Assembly: GCF_008831285.2 (NCBI RefSeq)
Contig: NC_045141.1
Location: 20,084,848 to 20,148,847, forward strand
From: Nymphaea colorata
Lineage: Eukaryota > Streptophyta > Magnoliopsida > Nymphaeales > Nymphaeaceae
Reading direction: 5' to 3'
Length of the DNA stretch: 64,000 nucleotides
The notes under the pieces: generated by a model
What the model was told of the DNA's origin: nothing
The model's input: only the letters and a program-made list of their open reading frames with translations
Databases searched by the model: none
Translations under genes and position numbers: made by a program
Part shown: in pieces, positions 35,709-49,800 of the stretch
Layout of the letters: every line of letters starts with the position of its first letter
How positions within the stretch are numbered: the first letter of the stretch is position 1

Positions 35709-38700
35709 TCAGAAACCAGGGACGGGAGGGAGAGAGATGAGGAGAGAGAGACTAACCACTTTCTTGGTTTGTAGTTGTGCATAGCTTGCTTTCAGAAGAT
35801 TTCTCCATTTATCCTGCAAATTTAGACCGTTCAGATAAGATAATGGCATTGATAACACAATCAAAGACAGCAACCTTTGCTTTTTACCTTGAGATCAACT
35901 GAAGTGCGGTAAGCAGATGCTGAGAACTCTAGCCTTTTTATGTCAGACCACCTTCCAACTCCATGACGTGAGACACCCTCAACTAGTTTCGTCACCTCCT
36001 GAAGGGTCCACGATCTGTGATGCTTCCGTCTAACACCACCCTTCGCAGTCCGAACCCTGGCAGCATAGTTGACTGAACCACTTTCCGACCCACAAAAAGG
36101 TCCACAGGTTCTCTTGGGCACAACTATCATATGTTCCTCGTTCTCCTTTGAGTTGTCTGTCTGCCAAATGAAAAGAAAAGAAATTTGAAGCATCATGCAA
36201 AACCAGCTTATTTTTGTTACATTTGTACGTACTTCCAAATTTTGCTCTAAATAAACCTCACGGGGATAACTCAAGTTCCCAGTGAGGACCAACCCTCGCT
36301 GATTTCATTTTACCCTTTACTGACTCAATTAGTCATTCAATTACAACAGAGAGACAGAAAAACAGGGTTGATCAGTCCCCATATGGGACTGGTTTCCCCA
36401 CATATATTTATAGAGAGAGAGAGAGAGATAAACCTCACGGGGATAACTCAAGTTCCCAGTGAGGACCAACCCTCGCTGATTTCATTTTACCCTTTACTGA
36501 CTCAATTAGTCATTCAATTACAACAGAGAGACAGAAAAACAGGGTTGATCAGTCCCCATATGGGACTGGTTTCCCCACATATATTTATAGAGAGAGAGAG
36601 AGAGAGAGAGAGAGAACACTGAACCGTTAAACGCTGCACTACCTTAATGACAGGCTTTGCCAAGGAAATACAAGCGTGACATGCATAATTTTCTGATATA
36701 CATAGGTGAAAATGTGATAGAAGACTTACAAAAAGAGATGTGCAGTTTTTCCTTGGACGACCTCTCCGGACACGAAGAACAAAAGGCACCTGTATACCAG
36801 ATCCCCCAATAGAATCCTGCCTGCAAACCAATGCCATGCTCTCTAAGTTCTTCCAGTGTTTCTGGCCAGACGGCCTTGCCTCTGACAAGCTACCAAGTGT
36901 ACTTTTCAATGGAGGCTCCAGTTTTCTAGCGTGACATCTTGTCTTTATCTCCGATGATTCTTCAATATACCTCCGTGTAGGCTTGCGCAATCTCTTAGTA
37001 GTTGAAAATGTCCTTTCAGCATCCTCGACATCTGAAATCCCATAGTTGGTATTTGTCACTTCCACCAATCCCGTAAACAACCCATCTTCACCATGTACCC
37101 TCGGTGTGCCAACATCTGTGGATGGAACATATTACAACTAATCTTTTACAATAGGTAGAGGTCGGAACGGGTGTACAAGTAAAAAAAAAAGAAACCCCTT
37201 ATATGACCTGAAGACAGCTGCTTCTTGTCCAAGATCCTGGAACTACTGTCAAATTGAGAAAGGTCATGCAAGCCCAGGGAAAGCTGACGCTTGAGCCAAA
37301 ATTTGTCCTTCATGGTTGTATCTCGTCCAAATGTAAAGTGAAATGCCTCATGAAGCTCGTGGATGGTCACATTATCAACTGGCTGTTGATTTTGTTCCAA
37401 TCTAGCTTCAGGCAATGACGTTACTGCACCAGTTTCACCAGGCCTTCCAGCATCATCATTGTTCTTCCTCAAAGGACTTCGGCACTGAGCCTCTGATCCC
37501 AAATTTTCAGAACCGTATGTCTGACAATCATAACCCAAATGAGCAGCTGGTCCAGCGAAACTCATATCTGAACAGAAAGAACCCAAACAGCAAGGCAGGG
37601 TAAGCATGAAGTCAATTTCTCTTAGTTAAGGTTCATAATCAAGTCAGTTCACGAGGCTCACCCATAAGATATTCACAACAGTCACCTAAAAGAGGTGTCA
37701 CGTTCAGATGCTCTTGCTCGATATGCAACAAATCATCTGAAAACTGTAAAAGGAATAAATATTAGTCATCTTAAAGGAAGTTACACCAAGAAACTGCAAC
37801 CCACGTAGCTCTTTAAAATACGCAAGTATGATAAGCGGGAAAAGGACTAGTATGCTAAACTCTAAGCAACTTGGAATAGTAAGCGGTTTAATAATTAAAA
37901 CAGAAAACTTTGCATTGATCAATCAGGAAACAACATACTGATGCGCACACATTATATGGGGAAAAATAACAAGTAAAACAAAAAACTTTGCATTGATCAA
38001 TCAGGAAACAACATACTGATGCACACACATTATATGGGGTAAAAAAAAAGGTATGCTGCAGTCTATGCTATCCATAGACAACAGGAAAAGAAAAACAAAA
38101 AACAGTAATGACTTTCCAATTGAGATTGAACCATGATAGTTGGACTCTCCCAACCATCTCTGGGAAAACTCTTGGATCCAACAGAAAGACAGAGAAACAG
38201 AACACAATATAAATTCTTCTTCAGATTGGAATAGTGTTTCAGATGTGTTTTTTGAGAATGAAGAGTTTAACCCCATGTCGAAGAGCACAAAAAGGGAGGT
38301 CTCTATCCCTTCTACAAAAGGATTCTATCCGCTTTCTTTTGGTTACACATGCCTTTTGGCAAAACCAGATGGCTGTTAGTCTGTTTCTCCTTTTAGTCAA
38401 ATACCAATGAGTACTCTAACAATGGTCCAAAGACAAAAATAGGAAATGACAAGCATTTATGGGGATTGTAATGATTCTTATATGGTAAATTCAAAAGCAA
38501 CCTGCACTGTTTATTTATTTATTGCACAAAAATCAGTAATTGAATACATCAGGATACTTATCACTATGTTTTGAAACTAAAGGCGAACAGTGCGTTTGAT
38601 GCTTCCACCACTTGAAGACACAACGACAAAAGTACTTCCGTTCAGTTTGAAATCTTCTAAGTCAAAAATTACACGGCAGACATTTTTTACATTAAATCAA

Positions 38701-40787
38701 TGGCATGTTTAAAATTGATACATCCAAATATGCAAAAAAAGCCAAAAATGGCCATGCATTCATGGAGGAAGTAATGAAGTTCACGGAATGACACTAATAC
38801 CATGACCATCAACACCACCAGTGCCATTGCTGTTACTTATTTTTCTTGTTATTTATTATTATCATTGTTTTATAACTCAGTAAGATAAGCAGAGAAATTG
38901 TCATTCACTTTAAGCCAAGAAACTTTTGAAGCAAAAGAATTCCCACAATTGATCACTGCAAGTTGTGGGTTCATAAACTGACATCAGGCCTAGGTTTCCA
39001 GCTGGCAGCTTCATTAAAGAACAAAAATAATACAGCATAAGCCAAGGATTTACTAACATTGGAACTCTCACACATTTTAATATACCTAAGAACTATTCAT
39101 GTGTGTAAATGCATCACTTCATGAAATCTTAACTGAAAATTTTTGCCCAAACTCAAATAAGGGACACTACAAATTTCAGGTTAATACCTCAAACTTTGGG
39201 TTCAATTCTTGGTCTACCCGTGTTGCATCCAAGTCCATGGTACCTGACCAAAAAAATATAATAGAAAAGCATATAAGACAACGTGAGTACTAGATTAGAT
39301 GCCATGTCATGCATCGCCAGGATCTACAAAGACGACAACTACGTTCATTATCCAAAAGTAGCACAAAAGAACCTAGTAAATGTAGTGATCATAGACATCT
39401 ACATTGGCACTTATTTATTTTTAAATGTCATAACTCATGACGAAACCATTTTCCTTTGGCATTACTGAAACACAAGAATGATAAATGCCAAGAACAATCA
39501 GAGGCAACTAGTTGTGCATGCATCCTTCGTATCTGAGTGCATTATCAGTTATCAGTTAGTTGCAGCTACTTGCAGGCCAAACCGCAGACTGCACTTAAGT
39601 TATCTCCTGAACATATTTGAGTGATAAACAGCTCAATAAGTCCAAAATATATACATACAATTGATGGGCCACCAAATGACATCTACAAGTTCCAAGTAGT
39701 TTTAGGTAAAAACTAAAAAATCAGATAAAGCCATTGCCAAAGTGTGCTATAAAGAGTGCTTCTTGTGCTTTGTAGCATAGGCACAATTAAAAGATTTAAG
39801 AACCCACGAATAGTGCAAATGGGAAATGGTGTGTGCCCTTGCATTACAAACCACACCTCGCAAGTGAGATGCACATTATATTTCTTTACTAAAACTTAAA
39901 AGGTGTTGCTGATGACGCCTTACCCTAACTCCCTAAGCCTTATCCTCTCCTCCTGCAATCCTCCTCACAAGGTTGACCAGTGATGGAGGCAATGAATAAA
40001 GGCCAATGATGGGTGGCAACAGATGATAGCAGCAGGATATGAATTCCCCCCCCCCCTACCATTCAATCTATAGTTTGTTGACATGTGTTTATTGAAACTA
40101 CTAGGTCAATTGATCTGACGGAAGAAAAGTCTTCTGACAAAAAAGAGGACGCTTATGTAGAAGAATCTTGCTATATTTGTCCTGGTTGGATTTTTATGTT
40201 TTATTCTACAAAACTTTTCAGGTGATTTCTCCCCATATTTTCCTTTCAAACTCAATAAGCAATCACTTTGAGATTTGACTTATGTCTAGCTGTCAAAAAT
40301 GAACTTCAACTTGACTCCGTATTGTATGGATAAGGTTGCTGATAGCTTGTCAGACAAGATATAGAGTGGAAGATCGGCTTGTTGTTTTGATTCTTAATTG
40401 ACTTCTCTTGCTCAGACAACTTGACTGTGTTGTTTTGATGCTTAATTGACCGTCTTGTTGTTATACCGAATGTCTTCATCTCCGAACATTTTAACCACAA
40501 AACAGCCAATACAACAGGCATGAAGATCGATAAGACGATAACCTAAGTAAGTAATCCATGTACAAGCCAAAACGGCTTTTTGCTCAAAGTATGCAAGCAT
40601 ATTCCATTCAATGCATGATAGCATATTGTGATGTCTGGGATCAGCAGATAGAAATACTACCATCGAAGTGGCTACAAGGAAAGTCTTCAACTGATAGGCA
40701 CTTATTTGGATTCTCCAAGTCTGTGGTGAGATTTTCATATGTTTTGACCTCATTCTCTGAATCCTCCAGCACCCTTTCTACATCCAT
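35709..40787 (-). CDS. TRF-like single-Myb (telobox) DNA-binding protein, 7 coding exons
   Basis: Coding exons in transcript order are 40661-40787, 39188-39243, 37662-37743, 37208-37567, 36730-37115, 35888-36160 and 35709-35813; about 462 aa with phase kept at all joins. The N-terminal part is acidic (EDSENEV, SVEDFPC, FSDDLLHIEQE). The middle carries KRLRKPTRRYIEE (249-261), typical of plant TRF-like proteins, and an AT-hook-like RRGRPRKN (325-332). The C-terminal Myb domain starts RKHHRSWTLQEVTKLVEGVSR (W388), has W408 in GRWSDIKRL, and ends with the telobox VDLK|DKWRN split exactly by the last intron. The family binds telomere-type TTTAGGG repeats in vitro or acts on promoters; the role of this protein is inferred. 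The first coding ATG could instead be the one at 39238 if the 40661 exon is skipped. The C-terminus is uncertain: straight read-through gives QTKKVVSLSLLISLPPVPGF and stops, while relatives continue with a longer conserved tail. Introns carry a 177-bp and a 78-bp tandem duplication. Confidence 0.88.
36251..36604. repeat. 177-bp tandem duplication in a Myb-gene intron
   Basis: Copies at 36251-36427 and 36428-36604 both begin ATAAACCTCACGGGGATAAC and end TATTTATAGAGAGAGAG. They appear nearly identical. Each ends in a GA run, and the second run extends to about 36614. They lie in the intron before the Myb-domain exon (36161-36729). Confidence 0.93.
37899..38042. repeat. 78-bp tandem duplication in a Myb-gene intron
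   Basis: The sequence AACTTTGCATTGATCAATC recurs with an offset of 78 bp; the second copy (from about 37977) ends in CACACATTATATGGGG. It lies in the intron between the exons at 39188 and 37743. Confidence 0.88.
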
Positions 40788-43612
40788 TTGTTTGTCCTGT
40801 CAAAGCATTTAAACTACCAAAATCCTGGCCAATTTCACAAGAATAAAGATATTTGAGAAAATCTACCACCTAGCATCTTGAAAGCAAAAACTATGATATG
40901 TTGCATCAATGAGATAATACACAGCATATCATGACAATCATATATGGTAAAATTTCATCAACATAAATGACACAATATCAAATGCTAGCAACCCCAAGAG
41001 CTAACCCAAGAAAATGTGTGAAACACAAAAAATAACATGACACCAATTTTCACAGAAACCAAAAAATATTTGAGTACCAATAACCAACCACTGAAACTCT
41101 ACAAGGAACAAGCTCTGGTGAAATAATCAAAGAGCATCTCAGATAACAACAATAATACCGGACATACACTAACATCATGAGTTGCTATCTCTACATACAA
41201 ACATACAGCAGACATTTAGAACACCACATTTAAAACAAAATCTGTGTCAGGTTTTGACTCCACAGATTAATGTATATCTTAACAAGACAATTTTGCTTAT
41301 TAAAAAAAAAGTTCAAGAATCTTGAAGCAAAAGGAATGTCATCTTAGAAAATAGCAGCAATGTCAACAGAAAAATAAATGAGACTATTTTCTCATGCACG
41401 ATTTCATATTTTCTGTAATATTCTTATTCTAAAAAAAGAGCTACTATTTTTAGCTTGAAATAAAAATATCAACAAGCATATGAAAAACAATTGCCAAATA
41501 TCATTTCAGAATTAAGGGAATAAAAAAAAAAGAGGCTTTTCATGAAACATCCCAAGCAAACACAACATCCGTCCTCACTATACAACTGAGCAAATAAGAA
41601 CTTTTCTCCACAAGACACAGAACTGAACAACTTTCATGTAATACATTCTGAGGAAAAACGAAGACAACTACAATAACTACTTGGAAAAATAATTAGCTCG
41701 GTTGAAAATACATCCACATTTGATAACTAAAATATGAACAACAAAACAGCTAATATCATTCCCACATAGCCTACATATAAACAACAACAATCAAATGAAA
41801 ATGCATATGCTTACATTTTCATTCTTTGGGTTGCAGAAGTGAAGGATAGCTTCAACTTAATAAAAGGAAGCACAAAAAAACAAACGATTTTGATATGCAA
41901 TCAGAATTTTAAAAGTCTCTTGGAATAACTTGCTTCGAGTAGCTGCATTAGCTGGGGACCCCAGGATCCAACATATTGCCATCAAACCAAGTTCAACGTA
42001 TGCAGCATAGTCACAAATATCCACAATAATTTCAAAAAATCACATTTTTATCAAGTAGAAACATATGCAACGTTTTTAACACGAAAGTCCCAAAATATTT
42101 TCAAAACATCACCAAAAAATATTGTTGGCAATATTATCACATTTCCTAAAAGTCTTTTTTAATGCAGTTGCAGCGTCTGTTTCCATTTTTGAATTTTTTT
42201 CTTTATTTTAGGTTTTCAAAAACTATTCTAAATCTTTATCAATAAACAATTTATATACCTTTTATTTTTTAATTCATGACATTTTGCCTGAGGAAAACAT
42301 ATTTGCCACTAAGATTTAGAATGACTCCAGGACATCTTCTCAAGAACCTAATGCCTATTGGACACTGTAAGTCTTGGACAAGGCATATATAGTGACCCGA
42401 TCTTTTCCAACTAACAATGTTAATGGATGATGTCAATATATGACAGACAGCTGGTGGTTAAGATATAAGGATGCGCTGCGGGTCACATGACGAATTGAGA
42501 GGGGAAAAAAAAAAAGAAACCAACCAGATGACTCATAGAATCCATATTTCTTATTCTCTAGCAAAATTATGGAAAATGGAGAAGCTAGGAGCGGTTAGAG
42601 AGCACTTTTGCGAATCAAGGTGCAGGAATAACTGATGGAACTTTTTCCTGAATGTTGAAACAAATATCCTCAACATCTCAGAAGCTAATGACAAATCCTT
42701 TGAATACAACAACAAGCCAAATCTCTCAACTATATATTTCAGAACTCCTATTTCTACTAAATTTGTAACCTATTCTGTCATGTACCCCATTAAAACAGGG
42801 CGTAGAACTGCATAGAAAACAATGTACGGTACCAAGATCATTTAAAGTGATGTATACAAATTTAACTAGCTTATCACGCCTTGAGCACCTAGTGTGATGT
42901 TAAAAACTTAAAACACTGATTCTCGTCCTTCACATGAGAAGACAGTGGAAGCACTAGTAGCAGCAGAAGCATATGAGGCAGCAACATCACAACCACGATC
43001 ACCAGTAACGGCTGCAGTACCTAGCCCCATGTTCATAAATAAAGATGGAACGTTCGCGGTGCACTGTAGGAGAACTGAAACACCTCTATACCTCGAAAAA
43101 AACAGGTGAAGTGTCTAGCATGGGATGAATCTTAACAATAAGCAAAACAAAAAGGTAAAGCTCCAATCACCCATCAAAAGAACCTCAGTCGCCATTTTCC
43201 GGAGCTCAAAAAACAAAATAGATAAGACATAATGACAGTTCGACAACCGAAAATAGCTAAAAACCAGAGAATCGAAGGGATATGGTAAACTCATTGCATT
43301 ACGAAATACCACCAACATGTGGTAAACGAGAAAGCAGTTCATGAATTCACAGTGAAACTACTTAAAGTGTGGAAACTTCAAACAGGAGGAACCGCAAACC
43401 AAAAGGAAACACAAGAGCTTAACTTCCTACCTGATCGTTCCCAAGAATCCCAGAAAACAAAAACTAGGAAAGACCTGAAAAAAAAATTACATGAGAGAAA
43501 TGGCCAAAGAGAAGAAAAGGAGCTGGAAAAGTCGAAATCAAAAACAAAACGACAACTGAAAAGGATAAAAAACAGACACGGGCACGACCTTGGAAGAGAC
43601 CTTCACGCTTAC

Positions 43613-43925
43613 CAGAATATCTTCTTTGCAGTTCCGACGTCCGGCCGAAAGAATAACGGAACCTTCGCCGAGAAGCAACGAGGAGACCGGAAGAGAGAGA
43701 GAGTCAGCCGCCTTTCTACGTCTCGGCTCAACGGACGCCAAGTGAGTAAAAAAACCACAGGCAAAAATACTCTACCTGGAGTCCGCTTCTTTCCACTTCT
43801 GTAAGGACACGTGGACCCCTCAGAAGGCTCTGCGCTGCCGTTTATTTCCACAATAACGTCGCTGCAACGGCGCCAACACTTCCCTAGGACCGGCCGCTTC
43901 TGAGCGGGTAGGATCTCACTCAAAT
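43613..43925 (-). promoter_or_regulatory. Probable 5' leader exon of the TRF-like Myb gene
   Basis: A strong donor CTG|GTAAGC lies at 43613/43612 on the minus strand, in a GC-richer block with a sharp boundary to AT-rich DNA above 43930. The first coding exon of the Myb gene begins at an AG acceptor (exon start 40796), so a leader intron of about 2.8 kb is likely. The upper limit is approximate. This exon also has an open frame on the minus strand (ATG at 43923), so a longer N-terminus cannot be excluded. Confidence 0.45.
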
Positions 43926-43929
43926 TGAG

Positions 43930-44378
43930 TTATCCAGACCCGACATTGCAGAAACCGGGTCATTTTCAGTAATTGGGTCCGGTCAACAAAACCCAAACCA
44001 AAACGACTTTACATCCAAAGGCTTAAATTGGGCCCTTCTTATCTGACATTTTGCAAAAATTTTAAAAAATTATTGATTATTGAAACTTTCACTTAAAAAA
44101 AATTATTTATTGGAACTTTCGACATAATGATTTATGGATTAAGGATGCACATCTTCAAATGTATTCGTTTATATTCAGTATTTTAGTATTTTTATGTGCA
44201 TTTGATTATATTCAGTATTTTAGCATTTTTATGACTCAAATTTTGTACCTATTATGTATAGAGTTGACGTTTCAAAAATTCAAAATAAAAGTTAACCACC
44301 AATAATTATTACATCTAAACATCTATCATCATACCATGTTTTGTATAATAAAAATACAATCTTTTATAAAAACATAAG

Positions 44379-44427
<49 letters not shown>

Positions 44428-46819
44428 CTTTCATCAAACAGGTAGGTTCTGAATCTCGTTTCTCAAATTCTACCCAAAAAAAAATACGCACCTCTTAGAA
44501 GGCCAGCAATTCCTGGAATCGGGTTTCTCAGATCAGACGTAAAAGTCCATATGAAATGCTAAACCCGATCCGTTTATTCTCCCTCAAGTTTGAGTTTTAT
44601 CGGTTCTGGTATCAAGACGCACCTGACCCGACCCGTGCTTTTGTTGCAAGGCCCAGGCATTGCGGTTTGAGGCGGTGGTTGCCCGGCGTTCCGTGGCCGT
44701 TGGGTGGGATCCACTGTATCTTTTCAATGTCCCCAAACCACGAGAGTTTCTTGCGGATTGGACCGGATCCGATGAAACCCGATATTGTTCCTTTGCAAAT
44801 CCTTTCTCTCGAATCTTAAATAAATAGTTGAATCTAAGTATAATTATATAGGACAGTTTAGTCACTGCCTCATAACTAATTCAAAATTTGTTGTCCCATA
44901 ATCCAGATTTGACGGAAGCTGTCAACACGGGATTTCGAATCAAATTATGGATTTAAAAAATCAGGAAATCGATCCAAATGGAACTTAAATTGAGTTGAAT
45001 CATTTGTTCGGACAACTTAAATTCTTGTAACATGGAGTGGCGGAGGCTTCCCGTTTTCGTTTTAAGTTTTTTGTTTCCATTTGTATTAAAAATTAAAAAA
45101 AGTCCGGCCGTTTGCAAATTATATTGTTTCCAACACAAACTGTCAATGCCAACACTATCTAATATGATAATAAGCAAACTGCTCTGAGAGTTTGCTAAAG
45201 CCACTATAAACCATCGCTACACCATAAACCCTATTTTTCTCTTCTTTTCTTCAAGGGTGTTGGATGATTTGGAATTTCAAATCAAAAGTAAAAATTCTAG
45301 AACCATAATTCTTCTTCGAACTGAAATGAAATCAAAATTCCAGGTTTTAATTTCATAATCCCCGAAACAAAATTACCCTGTTTGTTTAGTAATTCTAATT
45401 ACTTAGAAAATGAGCATTTTGCCCGTAACCATATTTCCAATTTATCGTCTCTCTCTCTATATATATATACTATATATATATATACATACACACACACGCG
45501 CACGCGCACATGAGATGTGGTCGCATCTGAAATGTCACGGCAAAGGGAAAAAATGACAAAATGTCAAAGGTGTTAACGTGACCGAGTATGATAGCACAAA
45601 GAAGAAGGACCCGAAACCCAAATGGCACATTTAGGACGCCAAGAGACTGGGGGGCAGACAGCTTCATAAGAACAAACCTTAAAAGTGAAAGAGGCCAGTG
45701 GAATTAATGGACAGAACAGGCAGGGCAGAGAGGATTACAGGCCAAGAATGGGTAAGACAAAATGGCCAAGAGGGAGGATCGATGATCGATGTCATAGAAG
45801 AGAGAGAGAACGAGAGAGGATTGCACCATCAAGAATGCCAAATTAGACATAGACAGGCGGATGGAAGGCCAACAGTCAGGATCAGAAGAGAGAGTCGCAG
45901 TATAGAATCCAATTTATCGGACAAGAATCATTTCGTAAGATCTAAATAAATCAATGAATCTTTACACCATGAAACACGGCCGTCCATGGAAGTACTTCAT
46001 AGACTTCGAACTTCCAGAGCGGTGAACCAGAAATAGAATTTGATTCCAAAGTCCCGTTGTTGTCCAAATAAAGCATGCTTGCACCGCTGGGCAGCAAACA
46101 TGCCATTCTGCATGGCTTTGCCAAGTTCGTCTAGTTAATGCACTGACCGTCGAATGTTTTTTTTTCTGTTGGCAAAGCCGCAGGATCATCTGCAGAGACA
46201 TGCTAATGACAGATATCCATAACGCCTTTAGTCTAAATGACGCTCTTTTAGTATACACTGTTATTTCTTTTTCTTTTCCTTTCAGAATGATCATCTGCTA
46301 AGAAAAATTTTCAGGCACGTCATTTGTTGCAACTTGGCATATATTTGCATGTTATGTATACATATTTCAGAAGACCATTTGCTCCTGAAATTCATAAAGC
46401 TACAGAGATCGAGGATGAGAATACAACAAATTTTGTTAATTTGTAAGGGTTGAGGTCGAAAACTCATAAAGTAGTGCTTGAAAATTTTGGCTCCCCAGGT
46501 CTGACGCCTGGTTCACGATTTCTGTGTTGATAGCATGCAAATTACCTCTTTCATCAACTTCACAGATCATCAACGGTATAGCACCTCCTTACTTTAGATC
46601 TCTTCCCGCCAATGGTGCTCCTATACACCATATCATTAATCCCAGAAGAATAAGATGGTAGGAATGGACGCTAGAGTTGGAACAGTTCGTTCTAAAGTCA
46701 CAGACAGAAAATCGGTATCACACCAACAACTGATAAGCATAAAACAAATGGGCTAAGCATATAGATTTAGCCTGTGACTGCAGATTATTACCTCATAAAT
46801 TGGATACGGGATGCAGAAT
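43930..46819. other. Intergenic between the Myb and GET3 genes; no gene recognised
   Basis: AT-rich with short motif-free open frames. A block at 44480-44800 carries GACCCGA/CCCGAT words but no gene. The part next to 46819 should hold the GET3 3' untranslated region. Confidence 0.4.
44381..44422. repeat. Long AT microsatellite
   Basis: About 21 AT units without interruption in intergenic DNA. Confidence 0.95.
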
Positions 46820-49800
46820 TTACTTCCAAACTATTTCAGCCATGAACCTTAGAGCAGGAACACCTCTGATCTCAACATCAACCAGTGGAGCTTGAATTAA
46901 TTTCAAATCCATGAGCTCTGGATCAGTTTGGATCAATTCAAGGGCACGTGTTTGATCCTGAAATAGCAGCATATAGATAGATTAATCATAATAGCTTGTC
47001 CCACAGTTGGCCCAAGTAGACACATGCAAATACAAACACTATTCACTAGATTGTGATAGTCATCAGAATTAGACTGTCATAGTCATCAGAACTGAGGAGT
47101 CATTCCCACACGTCTGAGTGTTCCAACTTCCAATTAATCCTGCAAGACTCACATGCCTCCTCATATGTTACAGCCATGTCCAAGACTTGAAGATAGCTGT
47201 CATACCATTTAAATGGCGTGTTTCAAAATTGACTGCTGTGGCAGATACCAACCAAACCCCAACCTTCTTTGACTCAGCACTCAGAAAGAGCTATAGGATG
47301 CAAGACAGTAACTATGTGCAGGCATATACGAAACTTATTACTATATAATATATACCTCCCACACATGGGATAAATCTTGAGCTGTCTCCATGAACATGAG
47401 GTTATCAATTTTGGCCACAAACAAAGCATGTTGTTCAAACATTTTAAAGTGCCACTACAAGCACATGTTGGCTAGACTATCAATCAAACGGATCAAAAAA
47501 CATGATAACCGAATCCTTCATTCGAATATATTTCATATGTATAAAACCATGCAATAGTAGTCTGCGATCATCTCTTGGTAAAATTAGTTGAGAATTGCCA
47601 TGCTTGAACTTACCTTCCTTTTCATAGCACAGAATTTGCAGTCTGATGCAGATTGGGGCAAAAGCTGATTGACAATCAGCCTCTTTACGGGTACATGTTC
47701 CTTCTTCAGTGATGCTCGCAACCTTGACGACTCATTAATGGCCATAACCTAATACAAGGAGAAACCCACGTACGTAAGAAAACAACCTATAATTGCGAAA
47801 AGTGAAAGAACACAGCTGCAGGAAAAGGATACAAAAGCACAAGCAGAAACATTTACACTTCCAATAGGGATACAAACAATTAGAGGACTAAATTTGTTCG
47901 GAAAGTTAAAAACCATCTTCAAATAGAAATGCTAAGCACTGAAGCATTTTACTCAAACATGCAAAGGGAACCCCATAAAATCATAAAAATGGGTCCAACT
48001 CATTGAATTAATTCAATGGAAATATTGAAAGATCTTTTTAAATTTCAGTTTAAAACTTTTAGAATCTCAAGTAGGCATTTAACTAGTTCCATCTACACCC
48101 TAACTAACCTTCTAGGGTACTACCCTCCCAGGCACCAACTGGTAGTACCGATCACTTATAAGAGAAGCAGCATGGTTAGGAAACATGGGAACTGAAATGG
48201 AAGTGTTCAAATACAAGGTCCACATGAATGAGGAAAAGAAGCAAAAAACAAAGATGATAAGGAAAGTAGCAATTTCATTGAACGTGAGATGCAAATAAAG
48301 AAGAATATTTAATGTTAAATGTCAGAATTAAGAAAATATATAAAGTCAGACAGACACAATCGGATATGTAATAAATACTAAGAGATTTAGGGGGACTAAG
48401 CTAAGCAAAGAAAGCAAAATAATAATGTGATATGGTAGAACCCAAACATTCACAACATGTCCATGCTCAAACAGATAAAATCAGTCGCCATGTGATAATG
48501 ACAAAGGAAGATACAGAAGGCTACCGTTGGAATGGTTACAATGACAAACTCTGTAGAATCTGCATCACGAAACAACTCTCGCACCTTTGCCATTCTGTCT
48601 CTCAGCTGTTCCAACTTGTCAGACTGCAAACAGGAAATAGCAGGCATCAACAAGAATTTTGGTGCATGACATAAAATAAATAATTAGAAAACCTTACAGC
48701 ATTATCTTGTGCTCCTTCCTGTCCAAACACAGATTTAATAGCTGATGTTGCTGATGCCAACTTCTGCTTTAGCTGAATTAGAAATGCCAAATGTTACACA
48801 TAGAAGGTGAACATTACAAACCATGTAAGTGCTTGATAAACAGAGATGAACTTCAGCAACCAATGCCTGTTATTAAACAAAGGCATTTTAATATGTAAGA
48901 ATATTTTGAAACTAACTCCACAAAAGTATAATTTTGTCAGAAAATGGAAAATGTCCATTCAATTTCAAGCACTGTGTTCAACATCGAAAATATGTTAATG
49001 ATAAACTGTAGATAACCATTTCAACTACTATTACAAATCACGTCACCAGTATAACTTAGACATTTTCTCCTAAAACAACCACAGGAAAAGCAGTTCAGCA
49101 GAATCAGCACACACCCTACAGAAACAAGATAAGAAGTAGGAAATAGATTGAAGAATAAGAAGTCTAACACATTTTCACACAAAATTACTATTATGCCTTT
49201 GATGCTCATTCTCGTTGCTGATATATATATATATATAAACTATAGATTTTGCTATGTGATCAGATACCTAAAATGGCCATGTGCCTGAGAACAGCTTGAA
49301 GTGATATCAAGTTATAGGTAATACCTTCAAGATCTTTCCGATTGATGCATCCAAAAAGTCTGGCAGGGAAAGGAGGCGAAGAGTATGACCCTGTGAAGCT
49401 CAGAAGGACAATGGTTTAAGATCTCATGGACTTAATCATGAAAATCTTGTCTAAGATATGTAAGAAAAATTACAAAAGGTTGCCTAACATTAACACATAG
49501 AACGAACCAGCACTCAAATTTTAAAAGATAAACAAATAAGCACTCAACTTTTGAGAGAAATTCTTAACAAGCTGACTACTAACAGAAAGCATCATTTTTT
49601 GACATAAAATGACAAAAGAAAATCCATTATTGAAGACAAAAACATATTTCAACAACTAAAGGAAGTGTGGTTCCTTACAAGGAGCACTTCAATCTTTTTA
49701 TATAAAAAATTATTGTTTTCAGTCAGTAAGCAGCAGTTTGAGAATCTCTCAAAAGTTCAGATCTACTTGTTAACTTTTAAAAGTTAACAAGTGATGTTGT

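Noticed and set aside
43319-43804. 161-codon Lys-rich plus-strand open frame
   Set aside because: It overlaps the likely leader exon of the Myb gene on the other strand and has low-complexity content only.
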